From: Singulisphaera acidiphila DSM 18658
GTDB taxonomy: Bacteria > Planctomycetota > Planctomycetia > Isosphaerales > Isosphaeraceae
DNA: 64,000 nucleotides
Assembly: GCF_000242455.2 (NCBI RefSeq)
Contig: NC_019892.1
Location: 7,822,744-7,886,743, forward strand
Direction of reading: 5' to 3'
Part shown: positions 1 through 12,140 of the stretch, piece after piece
Position numbering within the stretch: the first letter of the stretch is position 1
How the letters are laid out: each line of letters opens with the position of its first letter
The notes under the pieces: generated by a model
The model's input: only the letters and a program-made list of their open reading frames with translations
The model's database searches: none
What the model was told of the DNA's origin: nothing
Translations under genes and position numbers: made by a program

Positions 1-279
1 TGGCTGGCGATGACGCTCGACACCGGCAACTTCCTGGAGGAGCCCTACGAGCAGATGGGCCGTATGGCGGCCGGCGCAGTGCCGATTGCGCTGGTGCAGA
101 CCAAGACATATTTCGGCGGTGGCCGATGGTACTCCCTCGACCTCGACTACGCCAGGATCGCCACGCTCCTGCGAGAAGATGGGTACCAGGGTTGGATCTC
201 ACTGGAGTTCGAGGGCAATGAGGACCCCGCGACCGGCGTCCCGAAAAGCCTGGAACTGTTGAGAAAGCACTTTTCCTAG
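1..279 (+). CDS. Sugar phosphate isomerase/epimerase, C-terminal fragment (5' end outside window)
   Basis: The reading frame is open from base 1, so the gene starts upstream of the window. The visible 92 residues begin WLAMTLDTGNF, which fits the metal-ligand strand (LDTGNF type) of the AP-endonuclease-2-like TIM barrel. They end with a strand carrying an acidic residue (GWISLEFEGNEDP) and a helix (LELLRKHF), as in sugar phosphate isomerases/epimerases. The family binds divalent metals and isomerises or epimerises sugars, or acts on inositol derivatives in the cytoplasm; the substrate cannot be told from this part. The stop is TAG at 277-279. The family call is moderately sure. Confidence 0.7.
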   Translation, partial: WLAMTLDTGNFLEEPYEQMGRMAAGAVPIALVQTKTYFGGGRWYSLDLDYARIATLLREDGYQGWISLEFEGNEDPATGVPKSLELLRKHFS

Positions 280-529
280 GAGTTCCTGGACCACTCAACC
301 TGCTCGCCCGCCTCCTTACAGCCCCGGTTCCAGAAGAGAAGACATCTCCTTTGCTACTGGTAACCGGCTGGCCACATGGCCTTGAGGAAAGCCGGCTTGA
401 CGCCAATTCCGGGGGCGATACGCTGTGGGCTGACGGCACCAGCCTTGCCTCAAAGGGAATGGCAACGCGCTTCGGCACGTGCGAGCTGGCTGACCGAGAC
501 GGAAAGCGACGGTCATGGAGGACCACGCG

Positions 530-2086
530 ATGGCGTTTGATCTGATCAGGCGAGTCGAAACGCTCGGCCACCCGCGTATCCTCGTCGTCGGCGACCTGAT
601 CCTCGACCGTTATATCTGGGGCGATGCCGAACGAATTAGCCAGGAGGCTCCCGTCCCCCTGCTCCGCGCCGATCACCGCGAGCACAGGCTTGGCGGAGCG
701 GCCAGCGTCGCGACGATGCTCAGCGCGCTCGGGGCCCAGGTCTGCTTGATGGGTGTGGTCGGACGCGACCCCGAGGCCAGCTTGGTCCGACAATTGCTCG
801 CCGATCGTGAGATCGATGACCGGCTTGTCCTCGAGCTCGACGACCGACCGACAACCCTCAAGGAACGCTATATCGGGCGGGCCCAGGATCGACATCCCCA
901 GCAGATGATCCGAGTCGACTACGAAACTCGCGACCCAATCCCCCGCGCGATCGAAACGGCCCTCGACTCCTGCATTCCTGAAGCGGTCAAAAATTCCGAC
1001 ATCGTTCTCATTTCCGACTACGATAAGGGGGTCTGCACGCCCTCCTTGCTGCGCCGGCTGATTGCGGCCTGTCGGAGCCTTGGGGTCCGCGTGATCGCCG
1101 ACCCGATCCGCTCGTCGGACTACTCGAAATATCACTGGGTCCACTGCATGACCCCAAACCGCCTCGAGGCGCAACTCGCCACCGGGATGACGATCGCCAA
1201 CCCCGAGGATGCCTTCGAGGTAGGTCGGCGGTTGGTGAGCACGCTCGACATGGAGGCGGTGCTCGTCACACTCGATCGCGACGGAATGGCCCTGGTCCGT
1301 GCAGACGGGCGCTCGGAAATCGTGCCTACCCGTCCCCGCCAAGTCTACGACATCACCGGCGCGGGGGACATGGTCCTCTCGGTCGTCGGACTCTGCCTCG
1401 CCAGCCGGGCCGACTATGACGAAGCAGCTGCGCTCGGAAACGTGGCCGGAGGACTCGAGGTTGAAAAAATCGGGGTCGCCCTCCTCTCCCGTGAGGAGAT
1501 CCTCGGTGACCTGATCGATCACCATCGCGCCGAGGGAGACAAACGGCTCGGACTCGCATCGATCGTGGCCGATGTCCGCAGACGGCGACAGGCGGGTCAG
1601 CGGGTCGTCTTTACCAACGGCTGTTTTGACTTGCTCCACATCGGCCACGCCCGCCTGCTCAGAGAGGCGGCCACCTTGGGCGATTTCCTCATTGTCGGGA
1701 TCAACTCCGACGCGAGCGTGCGCCGGCTGAAGGGGCAGGAGCGGCCGATCAACCCGGAAGACGCGCGCGCCGAACTGCTCGCTGCGTTCGAATGCGTGGA
1801 TGCCGTGATCGTCTTCGACGAGGATACACCACTCGCCTTGATCGAGGCGATCCAGCCCGACGTGCTCGTCAAAGGGGGGGACTACCGCCCCGACGAGGTC
1901 GTGGGCCGGGATGAAGTCGAAGCCAGCGGCGGCAAGGTTGTTCTGATCCCCCTCGTTCAAGGTCATTCGACGACTCGGATCATCCATCGGGTGGCCGATC
2001 GTACTCTCGTTTCCCATCCCCCCGAGAAGACTCCCCCCTCCCCCGCAATCCGGCCCAGTGGCGTGGTTCATCCCGCGTCGTCCTGA
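530..2086 (+). CDS. hldE: Bifunctional heptose-7-phosphate kinase / heptose-1-phosphate adenylyltransferase
   Basis: HldE makes ADP-heptose for the lipopolysaccharide core. It phosphorylates D-glycero-beta-D-manno-heptose 7-phosphate at C1, then adenylylates the product. The 518-residue protein has both halves. Residues 1 to about 320 form a ribokinase-type kinase (VVGDLILDRYIWGDAERIS near the N-terminus, DITGAGDMVLS near residue 280). Residues from about 350 form a nucleotidyltransferase (FTNGCFDLLHIGHARLL with the HxGH motif, then VLVKGGDY and GHSTT). An upstream ATG at 515 is possible, but GGAGGA at 517-522 sits 7 nt before the ATG at 530, so 530 is preferred. The C-terminal tail after about residue 485 is proline-rich and not part of the enzyme fold. 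The gene stands alone here. Confidence 0.93.
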   Translation: MAFDLIRRVETLGHPRILVVGDLILDRYIWGDAERISQEAPVPLLRADHREHRLGGAASVATMLSALGAQVCLMGVVGRDPEASLVRQLLADREIDDRLVLELDDRPTTLKERYIGRAQDRHPQQMIRVDYETRDPIPRAIETALDSCIPEAVKNSDIVLISDYDKGVCTPSLLRRLIAACRSLGVRVIADPIRSSDYSKYHWVHCMTPNRLEAQLATGMTIANPEDAFEVGRRLVSTLDMEAVLVTLDRDGMALVRADGRSEIVPTRPRQVYDITGAGDMVLSVVGLCLASRADYDEAAALGNVAGGLEVEKIGVALLSREEILGDLIDHHRAEGDKRLGLASIVADVRRRRQAGQRVVFTNGCFDLLHIGHARLLREAATLGDFLIVGINSDASVRRLKGQERPINPEDARAELLAAFECVDAVIVFDEDTPLALIEAIQPDVLVKGGDYRPDEVVGRDEVEASGGKVVLIPLVQGHSTTRIIHRVADRTLVSHPPEKTPPSPAIRPSGVVHPASS

Positions 2087-2278
2087 TCCGGAGCGAGGCG
2101 ACCAGCGCTCGTAAGTTGGCGACTCGTTCAAGCCGCGCGGCATGACGAGCCGATCAATTCTATTGCTTGCGCAGGATGCGCTGCGGGTTCAGACGGAGTT
2201 CTGGACCCGAAGTCAGCTCCGGGTTAGCCCAGCCGGGGACCCTGGAGAACAAAAAAGGGGTACGGGAGGCCAGTTCTG

Positions 2279-4498
2279 ATGACTCGCCCTCGCCTGAGGA
2301 TTGGGTCCGAGCTACTCCCGGTGTGCCTGATCCTGGCTAGCCTGGCCGGCACATCGTTCCTCATCGTCTCGATGCACCGCCGTGCGACGAGCCTGAGGAA
2401 AAGAGCACCTACCCAAGCGGCGCCTCCTCTGGCCGCCAACACAGCCACTCGATCTCCGGTCCTGGTACCGCCGCCGCCAACTCCACCTGAGCCGGAACTG
2501 AAACCAGAGCCTGCGCCATTGCCGGCCCCTCCCGTGGAGGATCCGACCCGAACGGCCCTGGCCCGGTTGGGCGCGGAAGAGGCCGAGCAATTGCTCGAGG
2601 CCCAGGCCGCTGATCGCAAAGCAGAGGCACTCGAACATTCGATCAAGGCGGCGCTTGCCGAGTCGCAACGCTGGAAGCGCCGCGAGCAGCTCATTCACAG
2701 TCAGATCGACTCGATCACAGGGCGAGTTCGCTCCCTGGAACAGGAAGCCGACGCCCTTGCGATGGAGCGCGACGTTCTCGCGCAAGAACTGGAAGCCTCG
2801 AAGACCGCCTTGATGAAGGCGCGAACCCGGTCGAGCTATGCGGTGCTCCCCAACCGAGCACCGAACGGCACCTGGCGCAGGCCGATCGTGATCGAGTGTC
2901 ATAACGGCTGTGCGACCCTTCAGCCAGGGGGGCCCACTTTCAACCTCCTCGACCTCTCCGCGCTGCTTGGTGCCCGCTCCAGCCCGATCTTACTCGCGGT
3001 GGTTCGCGAATTGACCCGAATCCAAGGCGTGACCGGCCCGGACGGTGCCCCGACTGTCCCTTACATCTTCTTCGTCGTTCGCCCCGATGGAATCCGCCCC
3101 TTCTACGACGCCCGCGCCCGACTCGAGTCGCTCGGAATTGCCTTCGGCTACGAACTTGTCGATCAAGACATGGAGATCGACTATCCGGACCTCGATCACC
3201 CGGACGAGTGGGATGGTTCTCCGAAGCTGAGCAAATTCCCGGAACTCGCCATGTCCGGCAATTCTCGGCCTCCCTCTCCAACTCGCTCGAATGAAGCGGG
3301 AAGACAGGGACACAGCGTGGATGATTACCGATGGCCGACCGGTTCCGCCGGCTCGAGCGAAGGCTCGGGGCTTCCACCGGGAGGAAGCGGCAGACGAGCG
3401 TCGGGGGGTGGCAATCCTTCGGGTTCTGGAATCTCCCTGGGCGACCTGGGCATGCCTGGCGACCGGGGAACCTCTTCATCGCGAAGCCGAGGACTCGCCG
3501 GCCAAGGCCGATCGGGTGACCTGGGACGAGAGATCAGTGAGGCGAGAAACGTGCCGACGGGGTCAGCGGCCACTCCCGGGATGCTGCCGCCGCTCGGTGG
3601 TTCGATGGACCGGCCAGGCATGCTGCCGACGACGGGAGGAGGAACGGGGGACCGTGGCGACACGGGTGTTTCCGCGCCCTCCGGATCGTTCGCAGGTTCC
3701 GGTCGCTCCGGGTCGAATCATACCGGCTCCCAGTCGGGAATCCCCTTCGGAGTGAACGTTCCAGGCCAAGCAGGATCGCTGGCGCAAGGAACAGGGACCG
3801 CATCACCGCCGCCTCACCCAGAGGATGTCTCGAACCTGGATGGCGTTTCCTTGATGGGTCGGCCGCCCGGTGAAGGGGCACCGTTCCGGCCTCGAGGCCT
3901 CTTGCCGGGAGAACCAGGCGCTCCACCCGAGGAGAGTGCAAACGCACCGGGCGTCGCGGGCCAACAAGGCGGGGCCCAAACCGGTGGACCAGGACAGAGC
4001 GGTGGGCAAGGACAGAGCGGTGGACCAGGACAAAGCAGTGGGCAACCCGGCGGACAAAGTGGAGGAGCCTCAGGCGGTTCCGGAACAGCCGCAAGCGGGT
4101 CGTCAGGCAGCGTCGCCGGTGGCCGATCCGGCGGCGAAGGCGTGCCTTCCCCTGGCTCCCGCGACCCATTGAGAATCGAGGTGCCGATGGAGATCGTCGT
4201 CGCCTGCGGACCGAGTGGGGTGGTCATTCATCCGGGCGGTTACAGCATCTCGTTGAAAGCGCTCAAGGGAAAGGATCCGATCTTCACCACATCGCTCAAG
4301 ACGATCGTTCGACTCCGCCAGCAGGTGGACCCGATGATTCGGCCCAAGCCCACGATCCGGTTCCTGGTCGAACCCGGCGGCGGAGAAACGTACCGCGATG
4401 CCCGCCGAGTCACCGTCCTCTCGGGGATCGAGTGGCCGACCGTCCTCCAAGTGGCCGATACCCGGGTGCTCGACTTCTTGCCAAGGGAGCGGTTCTGA
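2279..4498 (+). CDS. Membrane-anchored coiled-coil protein with two related domains joined by a Gly/Ser-rich linker
   Basis: No family was recognised. The 739-residue protein has one N-terminal membrane segment (about residues 12-30, LLPVCLILASLAGTSFLIV). A proline-rich stretch and a charged coiled coil (about 95-185) follow. A folded domain (about 200-310) starts IVIECHNGCATLQPGG and contains YIFFVVRPDGIRPFYDARARL. About 300 residues of Gly/Ser/Pro/Gln low complexity come next. The last 110 residues resemble the first domain again (EIVVACGPSGVVIHPGG, TIRFLVEPGGGETYRDARR). The start has GGGAGG about 10 nt upstream. The stop shares one base with the next gene's ATG (TGATG), so the two are probably co-translated. 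Membrane-tethered and periplasmic is the likely topology; the function is unknown. Confidence 0.8.
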   Translation: MTRPRLRIGSELLPVCLILASLAGTSFLIVSMHRRATSLRKRAPTQAAPPLAANTATRSPVLVPPPPTPPEPELKPEPAPLPAPPVEDPTRTALARLGAEEAEQLLEAQAADRKAEALEHSIKAALAESQRWKRREQLIHSQIDSITGRVRSLEQEADALAMERDVLAQELEASKTALMKARTRSSYAVLPNRAPNGTWRRPIVIECHNGCATLQPGGPTFNLLDLSALLGARSSPILLAVVRELTRIQGVTGPDGAPTVPYIFFVVRPDGIRPFYDARARLESLGIAFGYELVDQDMEIDYPDLDHPDEWDGSPKLSKFPELAMSGNSRPPSPTRSNEAGRQGHSVDDYRWPTGSAGSSEGSGLPPGGSGRRASGGGNPSGSGISLGDLGMPGDRGTSSSRSRGLAGQGRSGDLGREISEARNVPTGSAATPGMLPPLGGSMDRPGMLPTTGGGTGDRGDTGVSAPSGSFAGSGRSGSNHTGSQSGIPFGVNVPGQAGSLAQGTGTASPPPHPEDVSNLDGVSLMGRPPGEGAPFRPRGLLPGEPGAPPEESANAPGVAGQQGGAQTGGPGQSGGQGQSGGPGQSSGQPGGQSGGASGGSGTAASGSSGSVAGGRSGGEGVPSPGSRDPLRIEVPMEIVVACGPSGVVIHPGGYSISLKALKGKDPIFTTSLKTIVRLRQQVDPMIRPKPTIRFLVEPGGGETYRDARRVTVLSGIEWPTVLQVADTRVLDFLPRERF

Positions 4499-5571
4499 TG
4501 GAAGACCGCACGAAAACCAGCAACGGAGGGACCGCCGAGACCGAGTCGTATCTCGGGATCCTGGGCAACCTCGTTGGCCTCCTGGGGGCCGTCCTCGTGC
4601 TCCTGGTCATCGTCCGAACCGGGAGCAAGCCAGCAGCGCCCACGCGGGTTGTGTCCCCCGTCGCTGTTGTGACGGCCATTGCACCTCCCGCTCCCGAGCC
4701 GAAGCCGGTCCCCGTTCCCGAGGTCGCCGCGCCCAAGCCGTTGGATCGTGTGGCTGTGGCTCGAGCCGAGGAGCAAATCGACGCGGTGAGCCGTGATCGG
4801 GCTCGCGCCCAGGCCCGCGCCGAAGATGCGGCGAAGCGTCTCGCCGAGGCTACTGCCCAAGCCGCACTTGAGGCTTCGAGGAACCGGAAGCTGGCGCTCC
4901 GCGTCCGCGATCCGAGTGCCCAGCTCGCCAGCGTCACGGCCCGAGGCGGCTTCCTCCGGGCCGAGCGCGACCGACTCAAGACGGAGTTGGGTAACGTGGC
5001 CCAAGCTCCTCGCCCCAAAGCGAAGTCCCTCGTCGAGAAGAATCCGGTCGCCAAACCAGCCGGAGGAAACGAATACCATTTCGAGGTCAGGCGCGATCGG
5101 GTTGCCTTCATCGATCTCGATCGACTCATGGAACTCGTCAAGGCCGACGCCCAGCTCCGCATCCGCCTGTCCGAGAGTTCGCGGGTCGTCGACTCGAAGG
5201 TCGGCCCCATCGGTGCTTTCTCACTCGAGTACGTCCTCGGACGTGCCATGCCCAACGGCATCGAAGAGCTGATGGAGCGGCATGGCCTCAACTTCGACCT
5301 GCGTGGTTGGGAGATCGTCCCCGAGCACGAGGGGCGCGGCGAAACCTATGAGAGAACGCGCCAGCCGATCTCACAGTATGCCTTGACGATCAACCGACTC
5401 TCTCCGTCGCGTGCCACAATCACGATGTGGGTCTATCCCGACGGCTTCGCCCTCTACCGCAAGCTCCGCGACGACCTCCACGAGCGCGGTTACACCGTGG
5501 CCGCTCGCCCCTTACCTGAAGGCATGGCGATCCGTGGCAGTCCGGCCGGATCCATTTCTGCAGGGCAGTAA
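4498..5571 (+). CDS. Membrane-anchored coiled-coil protein, partner of the preceding gene
   Basis: The 357-residue protein is of unknown function and is translationally coupled to the gene before it: the ATG at 4498 overlaps the preceding TGA by one base. An in-frame upstream start at 4432 would overlap that gene by 67 bases and is less likely. A short charged N-terminus precedes one membrane segment (about residues 17-40, ILGNLVGLLGAVLVLLVIV). A proline/valine-rich spacer and an Ala/Arg/Glu-rich coiled coil (about 80-170) come next. The C-terminal domain has YHFEVRRDRVAFIDLDRL and ends with ITMWVYPDGFALYRKLRDDL. That ending echoes the VRPDG...YDARARL element of the preceding protein, so the two probably share a domain and a complex. 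Confidence 0.8.
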   Translation: MEDRTKTSNGGTAETESYLGILGNLVGLLGAVLVLLVIVRTGSKPAAPTRVVSPVAVVTAIAPPAPEPKPVPVPEVAAPKPLDRVAVARAEEQIDAVSRDRARAQARAEDAAKRLAEATAQAALEASRNRKLALRVRDPSAQLASVTARGGFLRAERDRLKTELGNVAQAPRPKAKSLVEKNPVAKPAGGNEYHFEVRRDRVAFIDLDRLMELVKADAQLRIRLSESSRVVDSKVGPIGAFSLEYVLGRAMPNGIEELMERHGLNFDLRGWEIVPEHEGRGETYERTRQPISQYALTINRLSPSRATITMWVYPDGFALYRKLRDDLHERGYTVAARPLPEGMAIRGSPAGSISAGQ

Positions 5572-5578
5572 TCAACGA

Positions 5579-5602
5579 CGCCGTCGGGGGCCCCCGACGG
5601 CG
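5579..5602. terminator. Perfect 24-bp GC-rich palindrome after the coiled-coil gene pair
   Basis: Bases 5579-5602 are a perfect inverted repeat (CGCCGTCGGGGG and its complement) seven bases after the TAA of the preceding gene. It would fold into a very stable hairpin. There is no clear T-run after it, so transcription termination is an inference from position. Confidence 0.5.
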
Positions 5603-5741
5603 CAACCGCAATGGCAGCGCGTCGATGACCGATATTCCCATACTGAGCAAACCGGGAATTCATCGTCTCCACAAACCGGCACCCCGCCGCGTGATGGCAG
5701 CCGAAGGAGTTCTTTCGCCACAGTATGTCTGAGCGAAGAAT

Positions 5742-5924
5742 GAGCCCCGAAGGGGCGGCCGTCAATAGCCAGGGGCGCAAACCCCTGGATGCGATTCAAA
5801 CAAGAATATTTTCATTATCTCTCTGCTCTCCCCGCCTGCCGCAGCGGGGAGAGTGGCGTATGGCCTCGAGGAATTCCCCAGAGTTTGCACCCTGGGCTAG
5901 AAACGGTCGCCTCTCCGGGGCTGG
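5742..5924. repeat. REP-like inverted doublet
   Basis: The arm at 5742-5775 (GAGCCCCGAAGGGGCGGCCG onward) is matched in inverted orientation by 5890-5924 (CCCTGGGCTAG...CTCCGGGGCTGG), at roughly three quarters of positions by eye. Each arm is itself palindromic (CCCCGAAGGGG; CCAGGGGCGCAAACCCCTGG). This is the architecture of extragenic palindromic doublets. Confidence 0.5.
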
Positions 5925-6852
5925 CAAAGGCCGCATGCCGCTGGCGCATATGTGGGCCACTCCACGACAAGATGGAACAGACGCAACTCGTGGGTAAACC
6001 GCTGTAGTCCAAAGCGACAACGTGGTGGCCCGCCGCTTCGAATCCGAGATCTCCGCCAGGTCTGCCCGCAACATCGTCGAACCTCAGACCATAGAATCAG
6101 CTTTGACCACACCTGGCGATACAATTCTGACACGCCATGAATCATCGCTACTCGATTAACGCAAAACAAAAAACCAATTTATGGAAACATAAAAATCTCA
6201 AACCTACTCCCTTCATTATATCAATGACTTTCAATTATTCGCACTCAAAAATCCAATCATTAATCATTTTCAGAATTCCCATCGTGCCGATCGGAATGAC
6301 AACGTCCTGAATGACCACCAGCCTCAAAAGCTCGTGCTTGGCCCTGATTTTGTTCCGTCACTCGATGCAAACCATTTGTCCAAAGTCGCAGGCCCAGACA
6401 CTCACATCACTCAAAACACCCTACACTCTCCTATGCTTGCGACTCCGCTAACGGTCTTGCCAACCACCGCGTGTGCTGGCAGCTCCACGCCGAACCACCA
6501 CGGCAGTCATTGTTCGCGGAAATCGCCGTGCCGACCATGAGCCGGTCCATATCTGCGGCTACGGTCATCGAGAACGATTGGGAGTGACAGCGAGGTTTCG
6601 CAAGCAATGCCCAGGAGCAATTAGGGCCTACACCTTGATTATCTTTTTCCTAATGGGTAAAGTCATCTCGATTTCGAGTGTATCTCTGCTCCAGACGGCC
6701 GTCTCCCCACGGCAAGTCTTCACAGGCTTCATCTCCACATTAGACAGCCTCTCGGCGTCGCTCCTCAATCCCCGAGGAGATCAGCTTGCTCGCGGAGACC
6801 ATCCTGGCGCCCGCGTTGCCTGCCCTTCCGCCGAAGGTGTCCGCCGTCTCGA
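5925..6852. other. Intergenic stretch without a supported gene
   Basis: About 930 bases between the REP-like doublet and the small lipoprotein gene. The part from 6130 to 6330 is conspicuously AT-rich against the window average. Open frames here lack ribosome sites and recognisable sequence. No RNA gene was seen. Confidence 0.5.
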
Positions 6853-6863
6853 CAGGAGCAAGA

Positions 6864-7087
6864 ATGCGCAATTTCGTAAGTCCTCGGTCAATTCCAGCTC
6901 GTGCCACGGGGGGGCGATGCTCATGCTCACCTGCTTGGCCCCCCCCGGTTGCGGCTCAGATGAGGCGGCTACCAACCCCGCCATCAAGGCAGCTCCCTCC
7001 TCCCACAGTCCAGAGTCGTCCGCCCAGGACCTGGCCAAGAAACGCTTCGACGAGACCCCACCCGCCCAGGGATCGAAGAAACGATAA
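6864..7087 (+). pseudogene. Small lipoprotein gene with a frameshift in a G7 run
   Basis: An ATG at 6864 with AGGAG 6 nt upstream starts MRNFVSPRSIPARATGG. At the run of seven G (6908-6914) this frame turns into nonsense. The frame one base back continues MLMLTCLAPPGCGSDEAAT, a hydrophobic stretch with a lipobox-like APPGC, and ends AQGSKKR at the TAA of 7085-7087. Joined, the two give a roughly 75-residue lipoprotein like the small exported ones often found before DUF1559 genes in planctomycetes (family knowledge). Options are a true frameshift, a homopolymer sequencing error, programmed slippage, or initiation at the in-frame ATG of 6917. The DUF1559 gene follows 64 bases later and may share the transcript. 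Confidence 0.6.
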
Positions 7088-7151
7088 CTCGAGTCGTCTC
7101 CGCTGAACCCTTCTTGACTTCGTATCCCCCCACTTCTTGGAGGTAGTCATC

Positions 7152-8216
7152 ATGAGTCGCCTTGTTAACCGTTCCCGCCCCGGCCGGACCTCGCGACGAC
7201 CCAGCGGCTTTACATTGATCGAGCTCCTTGTGGTAATTGCAATCATCGCCGTCTTGATCGGCCTGCTGCTCCCCGCAGTGCAAGCGGCGCGGGAAGCGGC
7301 CCGCCGCATGCAGTGCAACAACAACCTCAAGCAACTCGCCTTGGCGATGCACAACTACGAAGGTAACAACACTGTCTTCCCGATGGGTGCCCCAACGATG
7401 GTCTATTATGACCGGAGCACGTCCATCAACATCAACCACAGCCCGTTTGTCGCGGCCTTGCCCTACCTTGAGCAGCAGGCGGTCTACAACTCCATCAACT
7501 TCTCACTCAACATCTACCGATCGAGCCACGCGACCGTCCATCGAATTGGCATTAACATGTTGATTTGTCCTAGTGACGGGGAAGCCGGGGTGCGGGACTA
7601 CAATGGCTCGATCCAGGACAATACGTCAAACGTTAAGGTCCTCTTCTCAAGCTATGCCACTTGCGCCGGGCTGTGGTTTAACTGGACCCGGGGGACGACC
7701 TCGCCAAACACCAACACCGACTTCCGCGCCGCTGCCACAGGGATCTTCTACACCAACAGTGCCACCAAGCTCGCCGACATCACCGACGGAACGAGCAACA
7801 CCATCCTGATCGGCGAGCGGGCGCACTCGATCCTCCCCCTAGCCGAACGGCAGGAATGGCACTGGTGGTTCGACGCATACTACGGTGATGCTCTGATCAC
7901 TTCTCTCTATCCAATCAACCCCATGCGGAAACTCAAGACGACCACATCGTCCGGCTCGGCGTCCAGCGCTCTGACCGACTCGTTCTCGAGCATGCACCCC
8001 GGCGGCGTCAACGTCGCGTTTACTGACGGTTCGGTACGGTTCCTCAAGGAGACAATCAGCTCATGGCCGGTCGTCCCACAGACCGGGCAGGTCTTGGCTG
8101 TGGTCTCAGGCGGGCAAAACACCGCTTACGTACTCGACCCGGCGATTCCACTGGGGGTATTCCAGGCCCTGACAACACGCCGGGGCGGCGAAATTCTCAG
8201 CGCCGATGCTTTCTGA
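7152..8216 (+). CDS. DUF1559 (SBP_bac_10-type) protein with prepilin-like N-terminus
   Basis: The 354-residue protein begins with a basic leader and the type IV prepilin cleavage motif (SGFTLIELLVVIAIIAVLIG, residues about 19-38), then LLPAVQAAREAARRMQC. Near the end is the hallmark HPGGVNVAFTDGSVRFL. Families with this layout, exported through type II/IV-pilus-like machinery, are massively expanded in planctomycetes; the role of individual members is unknown. The start at 7152 is set by GGAGG at 7139-7143; an in-frame ATG 15 bases earlier overlaps that site. The middle of the protein has the usual Asn/Thr-rich beta-sheet composition. Confidence 0.93.
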   Translation: MSRLVNRSRPGRTSRRPSGFTLIELLVVIAIIAVLIGLLLPAVQAAREAARRMQCNNNLKQLALAMHNYEGNNTVFPMGAPTMVYYDRSTSININHSPFVAALPYLEQQAVYNSINFSLNIYRSSHATVHRIGINMLICPSDGEAGVRDYNGSIQDNTSNVKVLFSSYATCAGLWFNWTRGTTSPNTNTDFRAAATGIFYTNSATKLADITDGTSNTILIGERAHSILPLAERQEWHWWFDAYYGDALITSLYPINPMRKLKTTTSSGSASSALTDSFSSMHPGGVNVAFTDGSVRFLKETISSWPVVPQTGQVLAVVSGGQNTAYVLDPAIPLGVFQALTTRRGGEILSADAF

Positions 8217-8510
8217 ATCGGGAGGCCTCGCGACCGCCAGCCACCGACATTCAACGGCCTTCGGTAACCGCCAGTTCAGCAGCGAGTCAGAGACCAGACG
8301 ATCCAAGTGGCTGGAGACCGACTGAGGCACCGCGATCATTCAGGGGTAGCCACACGGCGAAGTCGACATCAAGCTGCAAACGCAGCACCATCAGATCCTG
8401 CCCTGATGGTGACAATATTGACGATTGTCCCCGATTCGTTCAGAGACAAGGGCTTTCTCTCCTCGCTCGCTTTTTCAGGAGAGCGAAGTCTCTGCGGTAA
8501 CTGCGCAACG

Positions 8511-8551
8511 AAAAACGCCCCGACCCTTCGTTGAAGAAGGATCGGGGCGTC
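8511..8551 (-). terminator. Rho-independent terminator of the rRNA operon
   Basis: Read on the minus strand, GACGCCCCGATCCTTC and GAAGGGTCGGGGCGT form a 15-16-bp stem with a short loop (8516-8551), followed at once by TTTTT (8515-8511). It lies 14 bases past the end of 5S rRNA. Confidence 0.92.
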
Positions 8552-8564
8552 GTTGAAAAGGATT

Positions 8565-8670
8565 CCGGCGATCACCGACTTTCGCGCCAAAGGCACTATC
8601 ATGGGCCTGACGGGCTTAACGGCCGTGTTCGGAATGGGAACGGGTGGGACCCCGTCAGTATGTTCGCCGG
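8565..8670 (-). rRNA. rrf: 5S ribosomal RNA
   Basis: The minus strand carries the conserved 5S core (CCATTCCGAACACGG...GTTAAG) and closing ends CCGGCGA / TCGCCGG that pair as helix I. Helix ends give about 106 nt; exact ends may differ by a few bases. It lies about 250 nt after 23S. Confidence 0.9.
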
Positions 8671-8916
8671 AAAAGCAACCGGCAGGCGATCAAACCCGCC
8701 GGTTCCGTGTGCTTACTCTCACAGTGGTCGTCACGCAAGCTCAAACCGCGATTTCATGGGCATGACCAACCGGCTTCGAGTCTCTTCACGACGCGTGGTC
8801 CCCGTTATTGGATGGGAATACGTCGCCGTGTGATCGATCGAATACGATCGGTGAATGATGCAACCCTGATTCCTGTCCATCGCGTCCCTGATGGGAACCG
8901 GCGGACGGATCGGGGT

Positions 8917-11716
<2,800 letters not shown>

Positions 11717-11989
11717 ACGCCGATCCGGACGCCGCGGTTTCCCGAAGGAAGCTCGACAGCCGAATCTGCGAGGGGTCAGTCCCCGATCTGTCTTCGATCG
11801 AGTGCCCAGCGTCTCGCGACGCAGGTTCACTCTCACTTGGGTAACGATCCCCATTGTGAGGTCGGTCGCTGTCGCAGCGATCGACACTCACGCATCCGTA
11901 AGGGTTCCACTGTATTGTGGAGAGATTCTTCTACTTGGTCTGCCACGACCACTTGTTTGCGGTTCTCACTTGCGTGACCTAACCACCGG

Positions 11990-12004
11990 ATTGTGAAAGA
12001 GCAA
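11990..12004 (-). promoter_or_regulatory. boxA-like antitermination site in the 16S-23S spacer
   Basis: The minus strand reads TTGCTCTTTCACAAT, close to the boxA consensus TGCTCTTTAACAA recognised by NusB/S10. It lies about 270 nt before 23S and downstream of the spacer hairpin. Confidence 0.6.
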
Positions 12005-12140
12005 CCGAATTCCCATCACAACCCCGCAAGGCCGAAGCCTTGAAGAGCTATGCTCGGAATCCGCACTGGCCGCTGGCCAGGGGGTGGGACCGCGTACGGT
12101 CGCACCCCGCACCCAGCACCCAGCAGTGCAAAGCAATGAG

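Noticed and set aside
6020..6060. TTCGAATCC-like sequence suggesting a tRNA T-loop
   Set aside because: No matching acceptor, D or anticodon arms around it.
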